Source of the DNA: an uncultured Clostridia bacterium
GTDB lineage: Bacteria; Bacillota; Clostridia; Oscillospirales; Acutalibacteraceae
Length of the DNA: 64,000 nt
Assembly: GCA_947589485.1 (NCBI GenBank)
Contig: CANQBK010000002.1
Location: 1-64,000 of the forward strand
Reading direction: 5' to 3'
Below the pieces are notes generated by a model. It was given only the letters and a program-made list of their open reading frames with translations. It was not told the origin of the DNA and made no database searches. Shown here in pieces: positions 17,852 to 26,561 of this stretch; position 1 is the first letter of the stretch; the number at the start of each line of letters is the position of its first letter. Both the position numbers and the translations under genes were made by a program.

Positions 17852-19366
17852 TTGAGAAAAAATATGAGGCTAATAAAAGAGCTGTTATATAAAAATATAA
17901 TCAAAGTGGTTTCAATATTTTTGGTATTGATACTCGTGTGTACCTATATAGGCTTAGTAATTGCAAGATATAATTATCGTAAGAATTATTTCGATATGTT
18001 TAACAAACCGGAATTTTCAAACGCTTCTTTTGTCGGTATAGAGAGTTCTGTAAGCAGTGGATATGATTCACTTAGAGAGCAAGCTCGAACAATGCAGAAA
18101 ATTCCCCAGCATTATGATTTTCAGGAAGCTCAGCTCAAATATTTTAAAGATAATGATATATACAGCGATTTAAAAAAACTGTCAGCGGTTGATAATGTAT
18201 ATTATTACTATGATCTGCCGGCCAATTATGCCCGAAACCTGGAACGTACATCTTTCGTTTTTGCTATGAGTAACGATACATATAAACTGTTGTTTCAGCG
18301 TCCGCTTTCAAGCGGAAAAAACTTTGAAGATACCGAGCAGACAAGCAAGTATCCCAATGCAGTGGTTTGCGGTCCGAGCTATGATGACGTTTCTGTGGGA
18401 GATGATATACCGATAACTGCGGAATACACTCCGGTAAGCAAATTTTCTTCGAGTTCATATTATCAGGTATCCTCAAGTCAGATAATATCGAAAGAATATA
18501 AAGTTCACGTTATAGGAAAGATTTCATATCCGTACAAAACCTTAAGTCAATTGCCGCCCAATGAAACGCAGTTGTATATTTTATTTAATACATGTGACGA
18601 TGCGATAATTATGCTGGACAATGATTTTACACTTAATTATTTTTCTGATATTTCCGTAAAATCTCATCCCGGCCCTTATTCCATTGTTTCATATAAAAAG
18701 AGTGCTTCGGCAAAAGATATGGAGGAATTTAGAGCATATTGTGACAAAATTACCTCGGCTCATATTAGTGAAGTATATAAAAAATTCGATATAAAGATGC
18801 GTGGAGGCTTGCCCAGAATGTATGTAAACGGTAAGGATGTAGTTGCAAGACCGTATAATAATTCTGTTTCGGAATCGTATGACTTTGCCATTAATAATTT
18901 GAACAGTGAAACAAAAACAAGATTACTGCCCGTTGCTTTGGTTATTGGTGTCATCGGTATTATAGCATCATGTTTTGCGGCGGTGCTTATGATAAGAAAA
19001 AAGCGGAAAGATATTTGTATATATTATTTCTGTGGGTGTACGAAAAGTAAAGTATATCTGTTGTATTTATCTATAACGGCGGCATCGGTGCTTGCGGTAG
19101 GTATATTGTCATCTGTCTTTATGTATGTTTACAATAATATTTCGTTCTTTTTTAATTCGGGTGACAATAGTGAGATATTTACGATATTGGGTTCGATATT
19201 ACATGTAGATTTCAATATGTCTTTTATTGATTTCCAATCAAACTGTTATATTGCTGTGTGGCTTTATTTGCTCGTTGTTTTTGTAATATTGTCGGTTCTG
19301 ATTTACTTTTTGACCGCAAAAAGAAAATATATGTTAATTGATTTTTATAATAAGCTGAAAATATAA
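17852..19366 (+). CDS. MacB/FtsX-type ABC permease paralog, family A copy 2
   Basis: First about 60 codons nearly identical at DNA level to 12115..13605; C-terminal TM region also near-identical. Confidence 0.8.
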   Translation: MRKNMRLIKELLYKNIIKVVSIFLVLILVCTYIGLVIARYNYRKNYFDMFNKPEFSNASFVGIESSVSSGYDSLREQARTMQKIPQHYDFQEAQLKYFKDNDIYSDLKKLSAVDNVYYYYDLPANYARNLERTSFVFAMSNDTYKLLFQRPLSSGKNFEDTEQTSKYPNAVVCGPSYDDVSVGDDIPITAEYTPVSKFSSSSYYQVSSSQIISKEYKVHVIGKISYPYKTLSQLPPNETQLYILFNTCDDAIIMLDNDFTLNYFSDISVKSHPGPYSIVSYKKSASAKDMEEFRAYCDKITSAHISEVYKKFDIKMRGGLPRMYVNGKDVVARPYNNSVSESYDFAINNLNSETKTRLLPVALVIGVIGIIASCFAAVLMIRKKRKDICIYYFCGCTKSKVYLLYLSITAASVLAVGILSSVFMYVYNNISFFFNSGDNSEIFTILGSILHVDFNMSFIDFQSNCYIAVWLYLLVVFVILSVLIYFLTAKRKYMLIDFYNKLKI

Positions 19367-19384
19367 TAAATCGGGAGTGACACA

Positions 19385-20260
19385 ATGCGAAATTTTATCC
19401 TTGCAATAAATCGTGTCAAAGAGGATTTTATAAATCATAAGCCATTTATGATATTATATTTAATAGGCTCCGTAGTGTGTATTATTGTATTTATATATTC
19501 ATATACAAATATTCCGTTAATTATACAACAGTATAAAGAAGCCTCATTGATTGACAGAACGTATACTGTTGAATTTTCGGAGAAAACAGAAATTGAAAAA
19601 TCCTCTTTTGATTTTCTTGAAAATTACAATGTGGAAAGTACATATATACAATATTACGGCAATGACGAAAACAGCAAAGAAAACACGGATATTTTTTCCG
19701 ATAACACTAAAAAGAATGATATAATAGGTGTGACGGTAGTTTTAAAATCCACTCTGTCAACATATCAAAACGCCGAATTTATTGAAGAAATTTCAAAAAA
19801 GGTAGGTGGTAAATATCATATAAAATCCATAATCAGCCCCTCACCGTCAGATAATAGCGGACCTGATATAAATTTGATAGTACAAAATTTATTAAATATA
19901 TCCCTAATGTATATTATATGTTTTGGAGTTTGCGCGTGTTTATTTAAGCACATATTTGATTCAAACAGATACGAAAACACTATATATTCAATAGTGGGTT
20001 CGTCGAAAAAACGGGTTTTTTCAATAGCACTTATTGAGGCAGGGATTTTATCTTTAATAAGTATTGCAATTGCTTTTATTATCCATTTTTTGTTGTATGA
20101 TATTCTGTTTTCAAAAATATATTTGTACAGTGTACCATATAACACTTTGGATTACATTGTAATAGCAATTTTTACACTTACCCTTTCAATTGTAACGATA
20201 ATTCCGTTTTTTGTTATGTATTTTAAAAATCCTATAATAAAAACAAAACGTAAATTGTAA
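19385..20260 (+). CDS. Divergent FtsX-like permease subunit (291 aa)
   Basis: Four TM segments, small ectodomain, SIVGSSKKRVFSIALIEAG loop; directly upstream of the ATPase. Confidence 0.7.
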   Translation: MRNFILAINRVKEDFINHKPFMILYLIGSVVCIIVFIYSYTNIPLIIQQYKEASLIDRTYTVEFSEKTEIEKSSFDFLENYNVESTYIQYYGNDENSKENTDIFSDNTKKNDIIGVTVVLKSTLSTYQNAEFIEEISKKVGGKYHIKSIISPSPSDNSGPDINLIVQNLLNISLMYIICFGVCACLFKHIFDSNRYENTIYSIVGSSKKRVFSIALIEAGILSLISIAIAFIIHFLLYDILFSKIYLYSVPYNTLDYIVIAIFTLTLSIVTIIPFFVMYFKNPIIKTKRKL

Positions 20261-20277
20261 AGTAAAGGAGAACGGCT

Positions 20278-20964
20278 ATGATTGAACTGAAAAATTTAAG
20301 TAAGATTTACAAGGTAGGAAAAGGGAAGAATTTTACCGAAACACAAGCCCTTAACAATATAAACCTTACAATCGAGGACGGCGAAAGCGTTGCGATTCAG
20401 GGTAAATCGGGTGCGGGCAAATCTACTCTTTTAAACATTCTCGGTATTCTTGATTCGTATAACAGCGGCAATTATTTTATAGACGGGGAAGAGGTAAAAA
20501 AGCTCTCCGATAAAAAAGCCGCAAAACTGAGAAATGAAAAAATAGGTTTTGTTCTTCAAGATTTTTCTCTTATAGACAGTAAAAGTGTAGCTATGAATGT
20601 AATGCTTCCTCTGTTTTTTTGCGGCTGCAAACATAATGTAATGTACGAAAAAGCCGAAAAAGCACTTGAACTTGTGGACATAAAGGATCAGATAAACAAA
20701 AAAACATATCAGCTTTCGGGCGGTCAGCGTCAGCGTGTTGCCATTGCAAGAGCGATAGTAAATAATCCGTCGATAATTCTTGCCGACGAACCTACGGGCG
20801 CGCTGGACAAAGAAACTTCCAAACAAATAATGGATCTTCTTTTAAAACTGAACGAAACAGAAAAAATTACGCTTATAGTTGTAACGCACGATGACGATGT
20901 TGCGAAATGCTGTAAACGCAGGATTGAAATATCTGACGGAAACATAAAGAAAAGTGATTCCTAA
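20278..20964 (+). CDS. MacB/LolD-type ABC transporter ATP-binding protein
   Basis: GKSGAGKSTLLNILGILD, YQLSGGQRQRVAIARAI, IILADEPTGALD. Confidence 0.95.
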   Translation: MIELKNLSKIYKVGKGKNFTETQALNNINLTIEDGESVAIQGKSGAGKSTLLNILGILDSYNSGNYFIDGEEVKKLSDKKAAKLRNEKIGFVLQDFSLIDSKSVAMNVMLPLFFCGCKHNVMYEKAEKALELVDIKDQINKKTYQLSGGQRQRVAIARAIVNNPSIILADEPTGALDKETSKQIMDLLLKLNETEKITLIVVTHDDDVAKCCKRRIEISDGNIKKSDS

Positions 20965-21008
20965 TTAACAAGCACAAAGCAACGATACAAAACACACATA
21001 TTGATTTA

Positions 21009-21048
21009 CAAAACCGAGGCTGCGGTAAAATGCAGGCTTCGGTTTTTG
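21009..21048 (+). terminator. Intrinsic terminator after the ABC ATPase
   Basis: AAAACCGAggcTGC...GCAggcTTCGGTTTTT. Confidence 0.8.
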
Positions 21049-21124
21049 TAATTATTTTTAAATTTCTGTTTATATTTTTATAATTTATGTTATAATGCTA
21101 TTATTAAATTATGGAGGTTTTTAA

Positions 21125-21679
21125 ATGGACTGGGAGTTTTATATACTGAACTATATTCAGCAAAATTTTAGAAACGACTTTTTGGATATGGCAATGCCTT
21201 TCATATCATTTATAGGAAATGGATATTTATGGTTTTTGGCAGCGATTGTTTGTTTTTTGATAAAAAAAACACGTCCTTTTGGAAGGACGTTGGCAATCAA
21301 TTTGGCATTGTGCGTAATTTCGTGCAGCTTTATTTTGAAACCCATTGTGCAGAGAATACGCCCCTATGATTTAAATTCTACCGTATCTCTTATTGTAGAT
21401 GCCGAAACGGACTATTCGTTTCCATCGGGACATACCTTTTTGGCTTTCAGCACGGCAACGATAATTTTTATGTATAACAAAGCGCTTGGTACTGCTGCGT
21501 ATATTTTCGCCTCAATCATTGCATTTTCTCGGTTATATTTATATGTACATTTTCCCACGGACGTTATTTGTGGGGCTGTTTTTGGTATACTTATAGCTGT
21601 TGCGGCATATCGTATTGATAAAATGACTTTTCCAAGCAAACTTCAAGTACACGAACCAAAGTATAAGCGCTCGCTTTAA
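21125..21679 (+). CDS. PAP2-family membrane phosphatase
   Basis: KPIVQRIRPYD, FPSGHT, YLYVHFPTDVICG. Confidence 0.93.
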   Translation: MDWEFYILNYIQQNFRNDFLDMAMPFISFIGNGYLWFLAAIVCFLIKKTRPFGRTLAINLALCVISCSFILKPIVQRIRPYDLNSTVSLIVDAETDYSFPSGHTFLAFSTATIIFMYNKALGTAAYIFASIIAFSRLYLYVHFPTDVICGAVFGILIAVAAYRIDKMTFPSKLQVHEPKYKRSL

Positions 21680-21689
21680 CAACGGTGCG

Positions 21690-22238
21690 GAGCCCGCACC
21701 GGCGATTCGCGGCGCAGTGCCTGCGCTCTCAATTCGCGGCGCCGAGCCTGCGCGGGCAATTCGCGGCGCAGTGCCTGCGCTCTCAATTCGCGTTGTCGCT
21801 CACTCCGTTCGCTCGTACTGCAAGCGATAAGTACATTCGCGCGGCGTAAGTTAATGTATCCATAGTTAAAAGTTTCGGCGCAGTGCCTGCGCTCTCAATT
21901 CGCGGCGCCGAGCCGGCGCAGGCGATTCGCGTTGTCGCTCACTCCGTTCGCTCGTACTGCAAGCGATAAGTACATTCGCGCGGCGTTAGTTTATGTTCCC
22001 ATAGTTAAAAGTTTCGGTCAAGCCTTTTCAAAGGCTTGCGGATTCCAAAGGCATAGCCTTTGGCGGGTTTTAAGGGCGGAGCCCTTAACTGCGCCGAGCC
22101 TGCGCGGGCAATTTGCGAAGTCGTTCGCTCCGCTCACTCGTATTGCAAGCGATAAGTGCGTTCGCGCGGCGTTAGTTAATGTATCCATAGTTAAAAGTTT
22201 CGGTCAAGCCTTTTCAAAGGCTTGCGGATTCCAAAGGC
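21690..22238 (+). repeat. Dispersed GC-rich mosaic hairpin repeats, cluster 1
   Basis: GGTGCGGagcCCGCACC, GCGCAGtgcCTGCGC, GCGCCGagcCGGCGC, AAGCCTTTtcAAAGGCTT, CCAAAGGCataGCCTTTGG, AAGGGCggaGCCCTT; several copies of cgctcactccgttcgctcgtactgcaagcgataagtacattcgcgcggcg. Confidence 0.9.
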
Positions 22239-22452
22239 TGCCAACATATATGACACGACAAAAGGCTCTTTCCTCAACATCATTTTAGCTGTTATATCTG
22301 AGCAAACAGTGCATTTGTACTTCCAACGAGCACAAATACGCTTTTTCGGGACACCCTAAGATCTGTAAAAAATCCTCTTTTTCGTATTTATGTCTGTTAA
22401 TTCGTTTTATTATATGATATGATAGAATTATCAATCATTGAGGGGCGATAGT

Positions 22453-24969
22453 ATGAGCGCTAAGAATCAATTTGACTGGATAGCATTTTATGAGGAGTTT
22501 GCAGATAAGTTGCTTACATATAAGGACAATCGGCATGAGCTGATTGAAAAGATAAAACGGGTTTATGAGGTTACGGAGATAAAACTGCCAAGATTGGAAC
22601 GCAATAAAAACGGCGAAAATGAGATTGTAGATATAGACCCGTTTACTACGTTTGGTCTTTTTAATAAACACATCACAGATGTAAACAGAATAAGAATAAT
22701 TACAGAAATCAAAGAATTGTTTTCAATTAACTCTGATGTACCTACCAGCTTTGACGGTATTCCGTTGTTGAACAATCAGATGGCTACATTCTATTGGTTT
22801 GGCAGCGATCGTGGTGAACACGATATTAATAATCTTTGGGATGTTTTCGCTTATGCTATAGCACTTTCAAGTTCAGATTCGCCCGAACTGAAAGATAGTT
22901 TTACACATTCATTTAATGTTTCCCTTTCTCAAAAGGGCGTAAAGTGGAATCTGTCAATGGGCTTATATTGGATTCGTCCTAACAGATTTTTGAATTTGGA
23001 TTCACGCAACAGATGGTTTATCATAAACAACGACAGCTTACCTGAGTCTATTGTTGCAAGGGTGAAGAATTTGAAATCTATGCCCGAAGCAGAAGAGTAT
23101 CTCGCTATATGTGACGAGTGCCTTTCCTATATTCATTCCGATAACTCTCCCTATGATTCACTTTCCGCTTTGTCTTTTAGTGCTTGGAATGTTTCCAAAC
23201 AGGACGACGGATATGAGAAGCTGACGGAAAGTTCATCGTCAAATTCCGGTGCTAAATTCCTGCGTTGGTTCAGACCTATTTTGCAGGCGCTCAAAGATTT
23301 AGGGGGTTCTGCGACTCCGAAAGAGGTACGAAATAAAATAATAGAAGACGAAAAGTTGACCGAAGAAGAAACAAGCACTGTTGTTGGTAAAACACAAACA
23401 CCTGAATTCAACAATGACGTTGCTTGGGCAAGCCAGCATCTTGTCAGAGGCGGTTATTTAGACAACAGCACTCGTGGTGTTTGGAAACTCACCGAAAACG
23501 GTTGGACTGTTGATATGACAGACGAATTAGCGTCAGAGATTTTCAAAGCAATCGTTAAAGTAAACCAGCAAGATAAGGAAGATAAAGGCTCAGCTCTCGC
23601 AGACGAAGATGTAAATACAAAGCGTTATTGGATTTACTCGCCCGGTAATAATGCTTCAAAGTGGAGTGAATGTACCGAGAAAGGTGTAATGCTCATCGGT
23701 TGGGGTGAAATCGGTGATTTGACACGTTTTTCTTCTAAAGCAGAAATGAAAGCTGCTATGCAGGATTCCTACGGCGACAATAAGCCTTACCGCAATGCAG
23801 CACATGCTACTTGGCAGTTTGCCTATGATATGAAACCGGGTGACATTGTTTTTGCAAAGCAAGGTATGTATAAAATAATCGGTCGTGGTGTCGTTGAGTC
23901 CGGTTATGTGTTTGATGACAACAGTGAAGATGGGTATAACAACACTCGTAAAGTAAAGTGGACAGACATCGGTGAATGGGAGCATCCCGGTCAGGCAGTT
24001 ATGAAAACGCTGACCGATATTACCCAATATACGGAATATGTTGAAAAGCTAAATGCAATGTTTGATACAGAAGATGATGACGATGATATCGACGTCGACG
24101 AAGCACCGCTGAACACCTATACAAAAGAAAACTTCCTTGCAGACGTTTATATCAGCGAAAAGCAGTATAATACTTTAGAAGGACTGCTCCGAAAGAAACT
24201 GAACGTCATTTTGCAGGGGGCTCCGGGTGTCGGTAAAACCTACGCTGCAAAACGTCTTGCCTATTCAATGATGGGTGTTAAGGATCCCGAACGTGTGCAG
24301 CTTGTTCAATTCCATCAAAGCTATTCCTATGAGGATTTTGTCGAGGGCTTCCGTCCGTCAAGCACAGGAATGAACTTTGAAATTAAGAAGGGTGTATTTT
24401 ACAACTTCTGCAAAAAAGCGTCCGATGATAAAGAAAACGAGTATTTCTTTATCATTGACGAAATCAACCGTGGTAACCTCAGTAAAATTTTCGGCGAGCT
24501 GTTTATGCTGATTGAAGCCGATAAGCGTGGCAATGATATTCAGTTGCTCTACTCTTCGGACAAGTTTTCCGTTCCGAAAAATGTTTACATTATCGGTATG
24601 ATGAACACAGCCGACCGAAGCTTGGCGATGATTGACTATGCGCTCCGCAGGCGTTTTGCGTTTTTTGAAATGAAGCCTGCGTTTGAATCTGAGGGTTTTA
24701 AGGAATATCAATACGGATTAGAAAATGATAAATTCAACAAACTGATTGACTGCGTTATCAGCCTGAATCACAAGATTGCCGACGACGATTCTCTCGGTGA
24801 GGGTTTCTGCATCGGTCACAGCTATTTCTGCGATATTGAGGAGATTAAGGAAAACACGCTGACTGATATTGTGGAGTTTGAAATTATCCCCTTGCTCAAA
24901 GAGTATTGGTTTGACGTGTCTTCCAAAGTAAAAGAATGGTCTGACCGTTTGAGGAGTGCTGTCAAGTGA
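22453..24969 (+). CDS. mcrB: McrB-like AAA+ GTPase subunit with Mrr-N-like and EVE-like domains (start may be 22453 or 22438)
   Basis: LQGAPGVGKTYAAKRLAYSMMG, FIIDEINRGNLSKIFGELFMLIE, MMNTADRSLAMIDYALRRRFAF; upstream wHTH and KRYWIYSPGNNASKWSEC...GDIVFAKQGMYKIIGRGVV. Confidence 0.9.
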   Translation: MSAKNQFDWIAFYEEFADKLLTYKDNRHELIEKIKRVYEVTEIKLPRLERNKNGENEIVDIDPFTTFGLFNKHITDVNRIRIITEIKELFSINSDVPTSFDGIPLLNNQMATFYWFGSDRGEHDINNLWDVFAYAIALSSSDSPELKDSFTHSFNVSLSQKGVKWNLSMGLYWIRPNRFLNLDSRNRWFIINNDSLPESIVARVKNLKSMPEAEEYLAICDECLSYIHSDNSPYDSLSALSFSAWNVSKQDDGYEKLTESSSSNSGAKFLRWFRPILQALKDLGGSATPKEVRNKIIEDEKLTEEETSTVVGKTQTPEFNNDVAWASQHLVRGGYLDNSTRGVWKLTENGWTVDMTDELASEIFKAIVKVNQQDKEDKGSALADEDVNTKRYWIYSPGNNASKWSECTEKGVMLIGWGEIGDLTRFSSKAEMKAAMQDSYGDNKPYRNAAHATWQFAYDMKPGDIVFAKQGMYKIIGRGVVESGYVFDDNSEDGYNNTRKVKWTDIGEWEHPGQAVMKTLTDITQYTEYVEKLNAMFDTEDDDDDIDVDEAPLNTYTKENFLADVYISEKQYNTLEGLLRKKLNVILQGAPGVGKTYAAKRLAYSMMGVKDPERVQLVQFHQSYSYEDFVEGFRPSSTGMNFEIKKGVFYNFCKKASDDKENEYFFIIDEINRGNLSKIFGELFMLIEADKRGNDIQLLYSSDKFSVPKNVYIIGMMNTADRSLAMIDYALRRRFAFFEMKPAFESEGFKEYQYGLENDKFNKLIDCVISLNHKIADDDSLGEGFCIGHSYFCDIEEIKENTLTDIVEFEIIPLLKEYWFDVSSKVKEWSDRLRSAVK

Positions 24970-25997
24970 TTCCGATTCAAAATATTTACTATATGCTCTC
25001 CTACGCATTTCAGGTGCTAAATGAGCAAGGATATAAAAGTGTGGCAACAGAGCATTTTGAGAATGTGGCGGATTTGTGTGCCGCAATCCTGATTAAAGGC
25101 TTGTCAAAGCAACTCAAGCGCGGTCTGATGAAAGACTATATCCCAAAGCGTGAACCGCTGACGGCACTGCGTGGTAAAATGGAAATTTCGGAAACACTGA
25201 AAACAAACGCCATTATCAAGCGGCAGGTTGTCTGCTCCTACGACGAGTTTTCCGAAAATGCCTATATGAACCGTATCATCAAGACGACAATGCAGCGCCT
25301 AATGGTAGCGGATGTTGGCAAGAGCCGCAAAAAGGAAATGAAAAAGCTGTTGGTGTTCTTGGGCAATGTTGAGCCGATGCCGATTTACAGTATCAACTGG
25401 AATTTGCGCTATGACCGTAACAATCAGACATACCGTATGTTGTTGTCGATTTGCTATTTGGTTTTGAAAGGCTTGTTGCAAACGCAGTCGGACGGCACTA
25501 CCAAGTTAATGGACTTCCTCGATGAACAGCGTATGCACCGCTTGTATGAGAAGTTTATTCTGGAGTATTTCCGCAAGGAACACCCGGAACTGACTGTCGG
25601 CGCACCGCAAATCCCGTGGCAGCTCGATGACGATTTCAGCGATATGCTGCCGGCTATGCAGTCGGATATTGTACTCGAAAAAGACGATAACACTCTAATT
25701 ATCGACGCAAAATATTACGCTCACACCACACAACAGCGGTTTAATAAGGCAACAGTCCACTCGGCAAACCTGTATCAAATTTTTACCTACGTCAAGAACA
25801 AGCAGGAAGAACTGAAGGACAGACAAGTAACCGTTTCGGGAATGCTGCTCTACGCCAAGACAGACGAACAAATTGTCCCCGACAACACCTATCAAATGAG
25901 CGGCAACCAAATCAGTGTGAAAACACTTGATTTGAATTGCCGGTTTGACGAGATTCGGGAACAGTTGGATAATATAGTACAAGTAAATGCAAGGTGA
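24966..25997 (+). CDS. mcrC: McrC family 5-methylcytosine restriction nuclease subunit
   Basis: IPIQNIYYMLSYAFQVL, PLTALRGKMEISE, SDIVLEKDDNTLIIDAKYY; overlaps the mcrB stop. Confidence 0.93.
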   Translation: MIPIQNIYYMLSYAFQVLNEQGYKSVATEHFENVADLCAAILIKGLSKQLKRGLMKDYIPKREPLTALRGKMEISETLKTNAIIKRQVVCSYDEFSENAYMNRIIKTTMQRLMVADVGKSRKKEMKKLLVFLGNVEPMPIYSINWNLRYDRNNQTYRMLLSICYLVLKGLLQTQSDGTTKLMDFLDEQRMHRLYEKFILEYFRKEHPELTVGAPQIPWQLDDDFSDMLPAMQSDIVLEKDDNTLIIDAKYYAHTTQQRFNKATVHSANLYQIFTYVKNKQEELKDRQVTVSGMLLYAKTDEQIVPDNTYQMSGNQISVKTLDLNCRFDEIREQLDNIVQVNAR

Positions 25998-26001
25998 AAC
26001 A

Positions 26002-26302
26002 ATGAATAAGCCTAAAATTTTTATTAGTTCAACAATTTATGATTTTCAAGATTTACGTTCTGCTCTAAAATATTGGTTTAAAGAATATGGATATGAAGCT
26101 CAGCTTTCAGAATATAATGATTTTTAAAAAGATTTATCAATTAATTCTTATGATGCTTGTTTGAATGTGATTGAGGATTGCGATTATTATATTTTGTTAA
26201 TTGGAAGTCGAAGAGGAGGTTTGTATTCGGGTGAAGATAAAAGTATTACTCAAAAAGAATATGAAAAGGCAATTAAAAAGCAAAAAAGCATAAAAAATTT
26301 GG
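26002..26302 (+). pseudogene. DUF4062-domain protein, disrupted by an in-frame TAA (26125) and truncated by a repeat cluster
   Basis: MNKPKIFISSTIYDFQDLRSALKYWFKEYGYEAQLSEYNDF*KDLSINSYDACLNVIEDCDYYILLIGSRRGGLYSGEDKSITQKEYEKAIKKQKSIKNL then repeat sequence. Confidence 0.85.
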
Positions 26303-26556
26303 TAGCCTTTGGCGGGTTTTTAAGGGCGGAGCCCTTAACTGCGCCGAGCCGGCGCAGGCGATTCGCGGCGCAGTGCCTGCGCTCTCAATTCGCGTTGTCG
26401 CTCACTCCGTTCGCTCGTACTGCAAGAGATAAGTATGTTCGCGCGGCGTAAGTTAATGTATCCATAGTTAAAAGTTTCGGTCAAGCCTTTTCAAAGGCTT
26501 GCGGATTCCAAAGGCAGAGCCTTTGGCGGGTTTTTAAGGGCGGAGCCCTTAACACT
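26303..26556 (+). repeat. Dispersed GC-rich mosaic hairpin repeats, cluster 2, same orientation as cluster 1
   Basis: Begins at the right half of a CCAAAGGC..GCCTTTGG hairpin and ends with aagggcggagcccttaac. Confidence 0.9.
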
Positions 26557-26561
26557 CACTG

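Noticed and set aside
21690-22238. Possible CRISPR array
   Set aside because: Repeats are mosaic, palindromic and irregularly spaced, with conserved linkers rather than unique spacers; no cas genes nearby.
21932-22288. ORF of 118 aa in repeat cluster 1
   Set aside because: It lies entirely within hairpin repeats; the same translated segments recur in the 26161 and 42885 ORFs, so it is a repeat translation, not a gene.
26161-26451. ORF of 96 aa after mcrC
   Set aside because: The first half is the DUF4062 pseudogene after its internal stop; the second half is repeat sequence.
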